From Klebsiella pneumoniae (lineage in GTDB: Bacteria; Desulfobacterota; Binatia; UBA12015), in the NCBI GenBank assembly GCA_945872365.1, contig CAMBZJ010000009.1, positions 60,301-124,300 on the forward strand: 64,000 bases of DNA, in the 5' to 3' direction. Shown piece after piece: positions 49,242-57,871 of this stretch (position 1 is its first letter; each line of letters starts with the position of its first letter). A program made the position numbers and the translations under genes. The notes beneath the pieces are model-generated. The model was not told where the DNA came from, did not search any database, and worked only from the letters and a program-made list of their open reading frames with translations.

Positions 49242-50713
49242 CCGACGAACGTCTTATCTTCGAGGGGAGTGCGCCCGGCCGGCGCGGGGCCTCACTGCCC
49301 GGCGACGACGTGCCCCCCGAAATCACTTTGTCCGACCTGGAGCCGGAGCTCTGCCGGCCCGGTACCGAGATGCTGCCCGAGCTCTCGGAGCTCGACGTCG
49401 TCCGCCACTACACGCGGCTCTCGCAGTGGAACTTCTCGATCGCGACGAACTTCTATCCGCTCGGGTCGTGCACGATGAAGTACAACCCGATCGTGAACGA
49501 ATGGGCGGCGCGCCTGCCGGGCTTCGCGGGGATCCACCCGATGTGGCCGGCCCCGCTCGTGCAGGGCGCGCTCGCGTTGTGCGTGGAACTCGAGGCGATG
49601 CTCGCCGAGGTGAGCGGCATGGACGCGGTGACGCTCACGCCCGCCGCGGGCGCGCAGGGCGAGTTCGTCGGCATCAAGATGATCCGCGCCCACCACGTGC
49701 GAGCGGGTCGGGCGCGGCGCAAGGTACTCATCCCGGCGAGCGCGCATGGGACGAATCCCGCCACGTCGGCCTTGTGCGGCTACGACGTGGTTGAGATTCC
49801 GGTCGGTTCGGACGGGCTCGTGCACCTAGGCGACGTGGCGCCGCAGGTCGACGACGATGTGGCGGCGATCATGATCACGAATCCGAACACGCTCGGACTC
49901 TTCGAGCCGGAGATCGGAGCGATCGCGAAGGCGGTGCACGAGAAGGGCGGGCTCGTCTATATCGACGGCGCGAACATGAATGCCCTTTGCGGGATCTCGC
50001 GTCCGGGTGACATCGGCGCCGACGTCCTGCACATCAACCTGCACAAGACCTTCTCGACGCCGCACGGCGGGGGCGGTCCGGGCGCGGGTCCGGTCTGCGT
50101 GAAGAAGATTCTCGAGCCCTACCTCCCGGTCCCGCGGGTCCACCGGGCCGAGGGCGGTTTCGAACTCTCCGAGGACCATCCCCACTCGATCGGCCGCGTG
50201 CGCACGTTTCAGGGCAACTTCGGCATGCTGGTGCGCGCCTTCACCTACATGAGCGCGCTCGGCGGAGACGGGATCACGCGGATGAGCGAGCGCGCCGTCC
50301 TGAACGCCAACTACCTGCGCGAGCGGCTGCGTGGCACTCTCGCGATCGCACAAGACCAGCCTTGTCTCCACGAGTGCGTGTTCACCGACCAGGCCTTTGC
50401 CGGAACCGGGGTAAAGACGCTCGACATCGCCAAGCGCCTGCTCGACTTCGGCTTCCACTCGCCGACGATCTACTTTCCCCTGGTCGTCGCGGGAGCCCTC
50501 ATGATCGAGCCCACGGAGACCGAGAGCCGGGAGACGCTCGACGCCTTCGTCGCCGTGATGCAGACGATCGTCGCCGAGGCGGCAAGCGATCCCGAGCGGC
50601 TGACGGGGGCTCCGTACCGCACGCGGGTGAGGCGCCTCGACGAGACGCGGGCAGCGCGCAAGCCCGTCCTGCGCTGGCGCCCCGGAACGGGGACGGACGG
50701 CGAGGCGGACTGA
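49238..50713 (+). CDS. gcvPB: Glycine dehydrogenase (decarboxylating) subunit 2
   Basis: PLP-bearing half of glycine decarboxylase. 491 residues from ATG 49238. NFYPLGSCTMKYNP, LTPAAGAQGEFVG, IPASAHGTNPATS, MITNPNTLGLFE, YIDGANMNA and the PLP Lys in HINLHKTFSTPHGGGGPG (about K273) are all present. C-terminal IEPTETESRETLDAF closes the domain, and the last 30 residues are variable. Overlaps gcvPA by four bases. Convergent with the TonB-like gene, 53 bases away, with no strong terminator hairpin between them. Confidence 0.97.
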   Translation: MTDERLIFEGSAPGRRGASLPGDDVPPEITLSDLEPELCRPGTEMLPELSELDVVRHYTRLSQWNFSIATNFYPLGSCTMKYNPIVNEWAARLPGFAGIHPMWPAPLVQGALALCVELEAMLAEVSGMDAVTLTPAAGAQGEFVGIKMIRAHHVRAGRARRKVLIPASAHGTNPATSALCGYDVVEIPVGSDGLVHLGDVAPQVDDDVAAIMITNPNTLGLFEPEIGAIAKAVHEKGGLVYIDGANMNALCGISRPGDIGADVLHINLHKTFSTPHGGGGPGAGPVCVKKILEPYLPVPRVHRAEGGFELSEDHPHSIGRVRTFQGNFGMLVRAFTYMSALGGDGITRMSERAVLNANYLRERLRGTLAIAQDQPCLHECVFTDQAFAGTGVKTLDIAKRLLDFGFHSPTIYFPLVVAGALMIEPTETESRETLDAFVAVMQTIVAEAASDPERLTGAPYRTRVRRLDETRAARKPVLRWRPGTGTDGEAD

Positions 50714-50766
50714 GCCGCCGCGCCCGCGTCGCCGGAGGCTCACCCAGCGGGCTCCCGACGCTTCGC

Positions 50767-52173
50767 TCAGAGAAGGCCGACGCGGAGGCGGCTCTCGATC
50801 ATGCGGACCTGCGGGCCGCTGGGTCCATCACCTATCGAGGCGGAAAGTCGCGATTCGAAGAGGAACTCGAACTCGCCTTTCGCGTTTGCCGCCGAGGGCG
50901 GCGGATTCGCGTCGAACGCGGCCTCTCGCAGGGCGTCGAGCAGCGTCTGGTCGACGGCGAGGCTCCCGGAGCGATCTTCGACCATCACGTCCTTCAGGCG
51001 GCCCTCCTTGTCGAGGAGGCAGCGCACCGTCACGGCTTCATGGGCGGCGATGATGTCGTTCAAGGCGAGGTGCTGGCGCTGGAAGATGAGCAGGTTCTGA
51101 AAGACCCGCGTGCCGACCCGCCGGACGAAGGGCGCGAATCGGTCGGCCTTCGTGTTGAGCATCGTCATGCTGCCCTGGCCGACGTCGGGCAGGCTGTCGA
51201 AGGTGCCGCGCGGGCCGCCGAAGAATCCCGGCTTGGGTGGTGGCGCGCTCACCAGGTCGCGACGCGGATCGGCCGCCCGTCCGGTGGGACGTGCCGCGGC
51301 GGCTTCGGGCGCGGCCGCCATCGCGCGGTCCGCGCCGGCAAGCACTTCCGCAGCCGGCGGCAGCAGGTCGTCTAGCCCGGGCAACCGTCGCCGCGCCGGG
51401 CGGGTGTTGCCGCGCGGCGAATCGTCGTCGCGGTCGGCGCGTTCCGCGCGCGGGCGCGCGGTCGATTGCCGGGTCGGCGCGATCGGTCTCTCGCGGGGGA
51501 TCGCCCGAGGACGAGGCTCGATGCGTGGCGGAGCATCGAAGCGATCGGACGGTTCGGCGATCGAGTCCTCCGGCCGGGGCAGAGGTTTCGGCCTGGAGGG
51601 CGGACGGGGCGGGGCCGGTTTCGCAATCGGGGCGGGCGGTGGTGTGACGCGGACGGGCTTGGGGAGTGCTTTCGCTTCCGGCTTGGGCGCGGGTGCGCTG
51701 GCCACCCGGTCGGCCGGTTTCGGCGGCGGCGCCTTCTCGCCGGCGTCGGGATTGCCGCGCTTGACGGACTCCTTCTCGACCCGGTTGTTGCGGTCGCTCA
51801 GGAAGGCGCGCTTGTCGGGCACCTGTTCATTTTCCCGATCCGAGGGTGCGACGATCTGCTTGCGCGCCGGTACCGGCTTGGGCTCCGGCGGCGCGACCGG
51901 TTGGAGCTTCTGCGCTGACGGAGGCGTCTCGGGTTTCGCCTCGGCTGCGGGTGGCGCCTGCCGCGGTGAGGCGGGCATGGGCTTCGGCGCGACCGCGGGC
52001 GGCATCCTGGCCGGCGCGAGTTTCACCACGATCGGCCGCTCGATGGGTTCGGCAACCGAGAATCGCGCCCGCTGGAGCCAGGCGAGGAACGCCAGGTGAA
52101 GGAGAAGGGACAGGGCGAGGAACGTCGCCAAGGTCGAGAGCCGAGGCCGCTCGGGTTCGAGGGTCCAGTTCAC
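50767..52173 (-). CDS. TonB-like protein with long Pro-rich periplasmic linker
   Basis: 468 residues from GTG 52173, chosen for the AAGGTGG site 4 bases upstream (ATG 52212 is in frame but lacks one). One membrane segment near the N-terminus (about 13-33, TLATFLALSLLLHLAFLAWL), then about 290 residues rich in Pro, Ala, Arg and Lys, and a C-terminal domain (about 370-468: GTRVFQNLLIFQRQHLAL, VRCLLDKEGRLKDVMVEDRSGSLAVDQTLLDALREAAF) of TonB type. It would span the periplasm and transmit force or position. No ExbB/ExbD is adjacent. Confidence 0.82.
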   Translation of the reverse strand: MNWTLEPERPRLSTLATFLALSLLLHLAFLAWLQRARFSVAEPIERPIVVKLAPARMPPAVAPKPMPASPRQAPPAAEAKPETPPSAQKLQPVAPPEPKPVPARKQIVAPSDRENEQVPDKRAFLSDRNNRVEKESVKRGNPDAGEKAPPPKPADRVASAPAPKPEAKALPKPVRVTPPPAPIAKPAPPRPPSRPKPLPRPEDSIAEPSDRFDAPPRIEPRPRAIPRERPIAPTRQSTARPRAERADRDDDSPRGNTRPARRRLPGLDDLLPPAAEVLAGADRAMAAAPEAAAARPTGRAADPRRDLVSAPPPKPGFFGGPRGTFDSLPDVGQGSMTMLNTKADRFAPFVRRVGTRVFQNLLIFQRQHLALNDIIAAHEAVTVRCLLDKEGRLKDVMVEDRSGSLAVDQTLLDALREAAFDANPPPSAANAKGEFEFLFESRLSASIGDGPSGPQVRMIESRLRVGLL

Positions 52174-52182
52174 GCTTCCACC

Positions 52183-52211
52183 TTGCGGGGATTCGGCACC
52201 TGGCCTAGACA
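52183..52211 (+). promoter_or_regulatory. Promoter candidate for tatA
   Basis: TTGCGG (52183-52188), 17 bases, then TAGACA (52206-52211), seven bases before the tatA ATG. Matches the near-leaderless layout seen at folD, nadC and other genes in this window. It overlaps the region upstream of the divergent TonB-like gene. Confidence 0.35.
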
Positions 52212-52218
52212 TGGGGCC

Positions 52219-52416
52219 ATGGGCCTGGGCGTTCCCGAACTCCTGATCATCCTCGCGGTGATCCTCATCCTGTTCGGGCCGGGCAAGTTGCCCGGACTCG
52301 GTTCCGGGATCGGTAGCGCGATCCGCAACTTTCGCAAGGCGGTGAACGAGCCCGACTCGATCGACGTCACCCCGAAGTCCGACGCGGATCGGGATTCCGG
52401 ATCCGGCCGCTCCTGA
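52219..52416 (+). CDS. tatA: Twin-arginine translocase protein TatA/E
   Basis: Pore-forming subunit of the Tat system that exports folded proteins. 65 residues. Short N-terminal membrane helix PELLIILAVILILFGPGKLPGLG with the conserved FGPGKLP hinge, then the amphipathic helix GSGIGSAIRNFRKAVNEPD and a polar tail. There is no ribosome site, but a promoter-like pair ends seven bases upstream, consistent with a leaderless message. No tatB or tatC nearby. Confidence 0.93.
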   Translation: MGLGVPELLIILAVILILFGPGKLPGLGSGIGSAIRNFRKAVNEPDSIDVTPKSDADRDSGSGRS

Positions 52417-52425
52417 CGCAGGCCC

Positions 52426-53595
52426 TCAGGCGGGCCGGGCATCGACGATCCGACAGTCGACCTCGGTCGCGTTCGACGGCGGATCGGGGAATACCAGCAG
52501 GAAGGTCGTCGACTCGCCCGGGCGCACGACGAAGCGCCGATTGGGTTCGAGTCTGAGTAGCATCTCGACCTCGCTCGCCGAGAGATCCCGGATCGTCTTG
52601 CGCATCTGGTTGGCGGCGTAGACTACTTGGCGGCGGCGCTCGACGCCTTCGGCCATAAGACGCCCCTCGACCTCGATCAGCCTCAGGTTCTGGCCGGTGG
52701 TGTTCGTGACCCGGCCGGACACGACCAGGGCCGGACGCTCCCCCTTGATGCGTTCGATCGAACTCTCGAGCCCGCTCACGTCGAGACGCACCAGCATCAG
52801 GCGGTCGTCCCCGATCAGGCGGCCGAGCAGGGGAACCGAAGCGAGCCGCTCCAGCGCGACATCGGGATGCTGTCGAAGCATCGCGGAGAGACCGAGAAAG
52901 CCGGCGAGGACGGCGGCGACGCCGGTCAGAACGGGGCGCATCGGCGAGCGATGGCGGCGCGCGGGCGTCGCTGCCCTGCGTACCGGGTCGACCGTCGCGC
53001 GGGCATCGCTCTCACGAATGAGGATGGGCCCCTCGTCTTCGTCGACCACGGGGTCTTCCTCCAGCTCGACGGCTCGTCGCGCTCGGCGGATGCGCTGCCG
53101 ACGGGGGGCGACTTCGCCCGCTTCGCCCCCGGCCGGCGCTCCCGTCGGACCCGCTTCCTCGGACTCCAGCGCGTCGGGTTCGTCCGGCTCGTCGAGTCCC
53201 CCGCCGGCGACAAAGGCCGGTTCCGAGCCATCTGGCGCATCGCCCTGCGTCCCGGCGTCGCGCTTCCCGTCGGACGCCGTCGTCGAGAGATCCGTTTCGT
53301 CTTCATCGTCGTCGATCGGATCCGCCAGGCGCTTCGCCGGCTCTGGCACCGGGGGAGTGGCCGGGTCGCTCTCGGCCGAACCGGCCGGCACCGCTTTCAC
53401 GCCGCCACGGCGGCCGCCGAAGGGCAACTTCAGGTTCCGGTCGTCGCCGATCGCGCGGGCGCCGCGCCCCCCCGTGCGTTCACCGCTCGAAAAGACGTGG
53501 TTGCAGCGGGTGCACTTGAAGACCGGCCGCGGGTCGCTCAGGCGGGCATCGGGTACCCGGTACTGGGTCCCGCAACGCGGACACTGAACGGTCAC
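52426..53595 (-). CDS. Zinc-ribbon membrane protein with DUF3426-like C-terminus
   Basis: 389 residues from GTG 53595 with GGAGGA 7 bases upstream. N-terminal MJ0042-type zinc finger (VQCPRCGTQYRVPD ... FKCTRCNHVF, residues 4-35), an acidic low-complexity stretch (about 45-190), one membrane helix (about 222-240, VLTGVAAVLAGFLGLSAML) and a C-terminal beta domain (about 265-385) with LVVSGRVTNTTGQNLRLIEVEG, which resembles DUF3426/FxLYD-type modules. A cytoplasmic zinc finger tied to a periplasmic sensor-like domain is common in proteobacteria; function unknown. It lies downstream of tRNA-Leu on the same strand. Confidence 0.82.
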   Translation of the reverse strand: MTVQCPRCGTQYRVPDARLSDPRPVFKCTRCNHVFSSGERTGGRGARAIGDDRNLKLPFGGRRGGVKAVPAGSAESDPATPPVPEPAKRLADPIDDDEDETDLSTTASDGKRDAGTQGDAPDGSEPAFVAGGGLDEPDEPDALESEEAGPTGAPAGGEAGEVAPRRQRIRRARRAVELEEDPVVDEDEGPILIRESDARATVDPVRRAATPARRHRSPMRPVLTGVAAVLAGFLGLSAMLRQHPDVALERLASVPLLGRLIGDDRLMLVRLDVSGLESSIERIKGERPALVVSGRVTNTTGQNLRLIEVEGRLMAEGVERRRQVVYAANQMRKTIRDLSASEVEMLLRLEPNRRFVVRPGESTTFLLVFPDPPSNATEVDCRIVDARPA

Positions 53596-53663
53596 GACAT
53601 TTCCTCCATCCTCTCCGCAGCCACGGCACCATTTGCCGGCCCGGGATCGGCGGGCCGGTCACG

Positions 53664-53747
53664 TGCGAGAGGGGGGACTTGAACCCCCACGGGTGTTACC
53701 CCACAGGCTTCTGAGACCTGCGCGTCTGCCAGTTCCGCCACTCTCGC
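53664..53747 (-). tRNA. tRNA-Leu (anticodon CAG)
   Basis: Class II tRNA, 84 bases without CCA. Acceptor stem GCGAGAG pairs with CTCTCGC plus discriminator A; D-arm GGCGGAACTGGCAGACGC; anticodon stem CAGGT/GCCTG with loop CTCAGAA, anticodon CAG; long variable arm (about 14 bases); T-arm GGGGGTTCAAGTCCCCC. It reads CUG, a very frequent Leu codon in this GC-rich genome. CCA is not encoded, so a CCA-adding enzyme is needed. Confidence 0.95.
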
Positions 53748-53756
53748 GCGGCACCG

Positions 53757-53785
53757 GCACTACCAGTCGGAGGTGACGGCTTCAA
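53757..53785 (-). promoter_or_regulatory. Promoter candidate for tRNA-Leu
   Basis: On the minus strand TTGAAG, 17 bases, then TAGTGC preceded by an extended TGG, nine bases before the tRNA 5' end. It overlaps nothing coding. Confidence 0.33.
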
Positions 53786-53821
53786 CGCGACCACCGGGCG
53801 TCGGCGCCGCGGCCCCGCAAA

Positions 53822-53849
53822 TTGACTCCCGCGACGAGGCTGGTAACCG
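53822..53849 (+). promoter_or_regulatory. Promoter candidate for nadC
   Basis: TTGACT (5/6), 16 bases, then TAACCG ending seven bases before the nadC ATG at 53857. No ribosome site is present in between, so a leaderless message is suggested. Confidence 0.4.
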
Positions 53850-53856
53850 CACGGAC

Positions 53857-54783
53857 ATGGCCAGATCGGCGAGCAGGGCCGCGGAGTACACCGGCACAGG
53901 TGCGCCCGATCCGTTCGGGCACGCTTCGACACGGGTGCTGATTGCCACCGCCTTGTGGGAGGACGTCGGGCGGGGCGACGTGACCACAGCCGCGACCGTC
54001 GCCCCCGACGCGTGGGGACGGACGGCCCTCGTCGCCCGCGAGGCGTGCGTCGTCGCCGGGCTCCCGATCGTGCCGATGGTTCTCGAAGCGGTCGCCGGCG
54101 CGTCGTCGCCGCCCGTGGTCGGGATCTCGGTCGCCGAGGGCCAGGTGGTGCGCGCCGGCACGACGCTCGCGACGATCGAAGGCTCGCTCGCGGTGACGCT
54201 CGTCGGCGAGCGGCTCCTCCTGAATCTCGTCCAGCACCTCTGCGGCGTCGCGACCGAGACGCGTCGGTTCGTCGAAGCGGTCGCCGGTACCGGAGCGGCG
54301 ATCGTCGACACCCGCAAGACGCTACCCGGGATGCGCCTGCTGCAGAAGTACGCGGTGCGCTGCGGCGGTGGGCGCAACCACCGCTTCGGGCTCGACGACG
54401 GCGTCCTAGTCAAGGATAACCACGTCGCCGCCTGTGGATCGGTCGCCGGCGCCGTACGCGCCGCACGCGGCGCGGTACCGCACTCGCTGCGCGTCGAGGT
54501 CGAGTGCGAAAGCCTCGACCAGGTCGACGAGGCGTTGCGCGCGGGCGCCGATACGATCCTCCTCGACAACATGACGCCGTCTCGGGCGCGTGCGGCGGTC
54601 CGCCGCATCGCCGGCCGCGCTCTGGTCGAGGTTTCCGGCGGAGTGAACCTCGAGACGGTCCGAGCCTACGCCGAGAGCGGCGCCGATCTCGTCTCGGTCG
54701 GTCGTCTCACCCACTCGGTTCGCGCGGTCGACATCGGTCTCGACTTCCTCTCGCGCCGGCCGTCGCGGCGGCGCCCGGCCTGA
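53857..54783 (+). CDS. nadC: Nicotinate-nucleotide pyrophosphorylase (quinolinate phosphoribosyltransferase)
   Basis: Makes nicotinate mononucleotide from quinolinate and PRPP in de novo NAD synthesis. 308 residues. ALWEDVGRGDVTT at the N-terminus, GERLLLNLVQHLCGVAT, DTRKTLPGMRLLQKYAVRCG, GGGRNHRFGLDDGVLVKDNH, VEVECESLDQVDEAL, and the phosphate site LVEVSGGVNLETV with DLVSVGRLTHS. Length typical. The frame is open up to 53773, but the promoter position favours ATG 53857. Its stop overlaps birA (TGATG). Confidence 0.96.
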   Translation: MARSASRAAEYTGTGAPDPFGHASTRVLIATALWEDVGRGDVTTAATVAPDAWGRTALVAREACVVAGLPIVPMVLEAVAGASSPPVVGISVAEGQVVRAGTTLATIEGSLAVTLVGERLLLNLVQHLCGVATETRRFVEAVAGTGAAIVDTRKTLPGMRLLQKYAVRCGGGRNHRFGLDDGVLVKDNHVAACGSVAGAVRAARGAVPHSLRVEVECESLDQVDEALRAGADTILLDNMTPSRARAAVRRIAGRALVEVSGGVNLETVRAYAESGADLVSVGRLTHSVRAVDIGLDFLSRRPSRRRPA

Positions 54784-55760
54784 TGGCGGAGGACCGGGTG
54801 CTGTCCGTCCTCGAGGGCGGCGAGTGGCACTCGGGTGAGGCGATCGCATCTGAACTCGGGGTTTCGCGCGCGGCGGTCTGGAAGGCGATCGAGCGCCTGC
54901 GGCGGGGCGGGTACGAGATCGAGGCGGCGGCGGGCCGCGGCTATCGGCTGCTGCGGGCGACCGGACGTCTCGTGCCGGCCGAGATCCGCAAGCACTTCCG
55001 AGCGCAACGGCTGTGCGGCGAGATCCTGCACCACGACGTGGTCGACTCGACCAATCGGCTCGCGATCGAACTCGCGCGCGGGGGCGCGGCGGAGGGCACC
55101 TCCGTGGTCGCCGAGAAGCAGACGGCCGGTCGCGGGAGGCTCGGTCGGGTCTGGGAGTCCCCACCCGGGCTCAACCTCTATCTCTCGGTCGTCCTGCGAC
55201 CTGCGCTTTCCCCGGTCGAAGTCCCGCGACTCACGCTGGCCGCCGCGGTCGCCGTCGCCGACGCGATCGTCGCGGCGACGGGCCTCGATCCGGCGATCAA
55301 GTGGCCGAACGACGTCCTGCTCGGTGGTCGCAAGGTGGCCGGCATTCTGACCGAGCTCGAGGCCGAGGCCGAGCGGGTGCGCTTCGTCGTGGTGGGGATC
55401 GGGGTGAACCTGAACTCGCTCGAGATCGACTTCCCGCCGGAACTTCGCGACAAGGCGACGAGCCTCGCGATCGCCGCCGGCCGCGGGGTGGACCGCGCGG
55501 CATTCACGGGCGCGCTCCTCGGGACGCTTGACGAGGTCTACGGCGAGATGCTGCGCAGCGGGTTCGGCGGCCTGCGCGCGCGCTACGAGTCGTTTCACAC
55601 GCTGCCGGGCCGGCGGGTCGTGGTGGGCGGAGGCCGACCGATCTCGGGGGTGGTGCGCGGTATCGACGAGGACGGGGCCCTGCTCGTCGAGACGGCCGAC
55701 GGCGTCGAGCGGATCCTCTCGGGCGAGGTCACGCTGGAGAGCACCTACCGTGCCTCCTGA
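54783..55760 (+). CDS. birA: Biotin--[acetyl-CoA-carboxylase] ligase with HTH domain (BirA)
   Basis: Attaches biotin to carboxyl carrier proteins; with the N-terminal winged helix (about 1-60, SGEAIASELGVSRAAVWKAIE) it can also repress biotin genes. 325 residues. Catalytic motifs: VDSTNRLA, the biotin-binding GRGRLGRVWESPPG, IKWPNDVLLGGRKVAGIL and VVGIGVNLN; C-terminal SH3-like domain with GVVRGIDEDGALLVET. No biotin operator or biotin gene lies here. Starts on the nadC stop. Confidence 0.95.
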   Translation: MAEDRVLSVLEGGEWHSGEAIASELGVSRAAVWKAIERLRRGGYEIEAAAGRGYRLLRATGRLVPAEIRKHFRAQRLCGEILHHDVVDSTNRLAIELARGGAAEGTSVVAEKQTAGRGRLGRVWESPPGLNLYLSVVLRPALSPVEVPRLTLAAAVAVADAIVAATGLDPAIKWPNDVLLGGRKVAGILTELEAEAERVRFVVVGIGVNLNSLEIDFPPELRDKATSLAIAAGRGVDRAAFTGALLGTLDEVYGEMLRSGFGGLRARYESFHTLPGRRVVVGGGRPISGVVRGIDEDGALLVETADGVERILSGEVTLESTYRAS

Positions 55761-55813
55761 TCGTCCGAACCCGACGGTGCATCCGCGCGCCCGGATCGGC
55801 CGGCACGGTTCAC

Positions 55814-55842
55814 TTGCACGCGGCGACGGCCGTCCCTAGGCT
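55814..55842 (+). promoter_or_regulatory. Promoter candidate for coaX
   Basis: TTGCAC, 17 bases, then TAGGCT, ending 11 bases before the coaX ATG in the 93-base birA-coaX gap. Weak match (3/6 each) but same layout as other near-leaderless sites here. Confidence 0.28.
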
Positions 55843-55853
55843 CCCGCCCTCCG

Positions 55854-56651
55854 ATGCTGCTCGCGATCGACGTTGGAAACACGCATACCGTGCTCGGTCT
55901 CTTCGAGGGATCGCGTCTGCTGCGCCACTGGCGGGTGCTCACGGAACAGGGCCGCACCGCCGACGAGTACAGCGTCATCGTCTGGAACTTGCTCCGGATG
56001 GCCGACCTGGCGCCGTCGCTCGTCGGGGGTGCAATCGTCTCGAATGTGGTTCCCCCGATGCAGGCGATCGTCGACGAGATGTGCCGTAACACCTTCGGCT
56101 GGATGCCGCTGGTCGTCGGTCCGGGCACCCGCACGGGCATGCCGATCCTCTACGACAACCCGCGCGAGGTCGGAGCCGACCGCATCGTCAACTCGGTGGC
56201 AGCCTACGAGCGTCACCACGATCTGTCGATCGTCGTGGACTTCGGCACGGCGACGACCTTCGACGTGGTGAGCGCCCGTGGCGAGTATTTGGGGGGCGTG
56301 ATTGCGCCGGGCGTGGGCATCTCCCTCGAGGCGCTCTACGCGCGGACCGCGAAGCTGCAGGCCGTCGAACTCCTCAAGCCGCCACGGGTGGTCGGGCGCA
56401 ACACCGTGAACGCGATCCAGGCGGGCGTATTCTTCGGTTACGTCGCGATGGTGGACGGCGTGGTCGAACGCATCCAGAAGGAGCAGGGCGGGGCGGCCCG
56501 GGTGCTCGCGACGGGCGGCTTCGCGGGCCTGATCGCCGCGGAGTCGACCACCATCTCCGAGGTCGACGAGTTCCTGACGCTGCACGGATTGCGCCTCATC
56601 TGGGATCGCAATCGCGAGGTGCAAGGCCGGTCGAGCCCGGCCCAGCCGTGA
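55854..56651 (+). CDS. coaX: Pantothenate kinase type III
   Basis: First step of coenzyme A synthesis, the CoA-insensitive K+-dependent form. 265 residues. ASKHA-fold motifs: LLAIDVGNTHTVLGLFEG (phosphate 1), NPREVGADRIVNSVAAY, VVDFGTATTFDVVS (phosphate 2), GGVIAPGVGISLEAL, and VLATGGFAGLIAAES (adenosine). Length normal. A second, unrelated pantothenate kinase (type II) lies 4 kb downstream. The stop overlaps the GTG of the next gene. Confidence 0.96.
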   Translation: MLLAIDVGNTHTVLGLFEGSRLLRHWRVLTEQGRTADEYSVIVWNLLRMADLAPSLVGGAIVSNVVPPMQAIVDEMCRNTFGWMPLVVGPGTRTGMPILYDNPREVGADRIVNSVAAYERHHDLSIVVDFGTATTFDVVSARGEYLGGVIAPGVGISLEALYARTAKLQAVELLKPPRVVGRNTVNAIQAGVFFGYVAMVDGVVERIQKEQGGAARVLATGGFAGLIAAESTTISEVDEFLTLHGLRLIWDRNREVQGRSSPAQP

Positions 56652-57325
56652 TCCCCGGCATCAACCTCGAAGCCATCCCGGCCGAGGAGCGGACGCCGGT
56701 GTTGGAGGAGATCCTCGCCGGGCGCGACGGGATCGAACTCGATTCCGACCTGCTCGCCGATGCCGGGTCGAGCGCGGGCTCCCCCGGGTCCACCGGTCCA
56801 GCCGGGTCTCCTGCGCCGCCGGGTGACGACGGAAACGCGCCCGCGGACGCCGCCGGACCCGTGCCGGCGGACGAGGACGCCGAGCCGTCTCATCCCGAGC
56901 GCTACACCCCGGAGCACGAGGCGATTGCGATCCGGGTGCGCATGATGGCGGTTTCGCACCGCATCAAGCTCGCATTCACCGGTGGGCGCGAGGCGCGCCA
57001 GGTCCTGGCCCGCGACCCGGTGCGGCTCGTCCAGCGCTGCGTCCTCATGAACCCGCGCATGAGCCTCGAAGAGGTCCTCGCGGTCGCCAAGAATCGCAGC
57101 CTGCACGGGCAGCTGCTGCGGCAGATCGCCGAACAGCGCGACTGGGTCCGACAGTACTCCATCCGGCAGGCGCTGGTCATGAACCCGAAGACCCCGCTCC
57201 AGATTGCGCTCAAGCTGATGGGCGGGCTCCACGAGCGCGACGTGCGGGTGCTCGCGAAGAGCCGCAACGTCTCGAGCGTCGTCCAGGCCCAGGCGCGCCG
57301 GGCCCTGCTGCGCAAGCAGGGCTGA
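56648..57325 (+). CDS. Conserved-looking hypothetical protein, helical repeat
   Basis: I do not recognise a named family. 225 residues from GTG 56648, overlapping the coaX stop. A 90-residue acidic, Pro/Gly/Ala-rich N-terminal part precedes a helical region (about 92-225) of short repeated helices: HRIKLAFTGGREARQVLARD, RLVQRCVLMNPRMSLEEVLAVAK, IRQALVMNPKTPLQIALKLM, RDVRVLAKSRNVSSVVQAQA. The repeated 'NP+MS/TP..... ' helix-turn-helix spacing of about 35 residues recalls HEAT-like or LRV repeats. No signal peptide or membrane helix. I faintly recall similar unnamed deltaproteobacterial proteins. Confidence 0.78.
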   Translation: MIPGINLEAIPAEERTPVLEEILAGRDGIELDSDLLADAGSSAGSPGSTGPAGSPAPPGDDGNAPADAAGPVPADEDAEPSHPERYTPEHEAIAIRVRMMAVSHRIKLAFTGGREARQVLARDPVRLVQRCVLMNPRMSLEEVLAVAKNRSLHGQLLRQIAEQRDWVRQYSIRQALVMNPKTPLQIALKLMGGLHERDVRVLAKSRNVSSVVQAQARRALLRKQG

Positions 57326-57333
57326 AATCCGGC

Positions 57334-57864
57334 TCAGGGGGTGGGCGAGGGAGCCGGCGTCGGGCTCGCTCCCTTGCCGACGGTGATCGTGGCGGTTGCC
57401 GACTCGGTGTTGAAGTCGACCACCGAGTTCGTCACGGACACCTGCTCGCCGGAGGACACGTCGATCAGCTTGTCGGTCGGGTCGGCCAATCGCGCGATCG
57501 GGTCGTCCGGGCTCACCTGTCCGTCCTGGTTCGAATCGATCCAGAAGAAGATGGTCTCGGAACCGGGTTCGACGCCGGTGCGCGAGAAGGTGAAGGTGGA
57601 CGTGAGTGCTGCCACGAAGATCTTCGGACAGGCGGCGATGTCGCCTCCGGCGGGAAGGCCGATGCACACGACGACGTCCACCGTCGTCGGATCGCTGACG
57701 AACGTGGTGAATCGACTGACGTTGCCGCTGACCGAGACGGTGTAGGCGGGCGTGGGGGATCCGCTCGGCTCGCAACTGCCGGACAGGCAGATGTTATCCC
57801 CGCCGCAGGCCCAGATGGCGAGCGCGGCAGCGAGCAGGGCCACGGTGGAGGCTCGTCGCGACAT
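57334..57864 (-). CDS. Hypothetical lipoprotein with EF-hand-like loop
   Basis: 176 residues. Signal peptide with lipobox IWAC (Cys about 20), then a Cys-containing region (CLSGSCEPSG) and a beta-sandwich-like domain. The loop DSNQDGQVSPDDP has calcium-binding EF-hand/dockerin spacing (D-x-N-x-D-G-x-V). The C-terminus is Thr/Pro-rich (SPTPAPSPTP). Probably an outer-membrane lipoprotein that binds calcium; no named family. A promoter-like pair lies 7 bases before the ATG. Confidence 0.72.
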   Translation of the reverse strand: MSRRASTVALLAAALAIWACGGDNICLSGSCEPSGSPTPAYTVSVSGNVSRFTTFVSDPTTVDVVVCIGLPAGGDIAACPKIFVAALTSTFTFSRTGVEPGSETIFFWIDSNQDGQVSPDDPIARLADPTDKLIDVSSGEQVSVTNSVVDFNTESATATITVGKGASPTPAPSPTP

Positions 57865-57871
57865 CGCTGCG

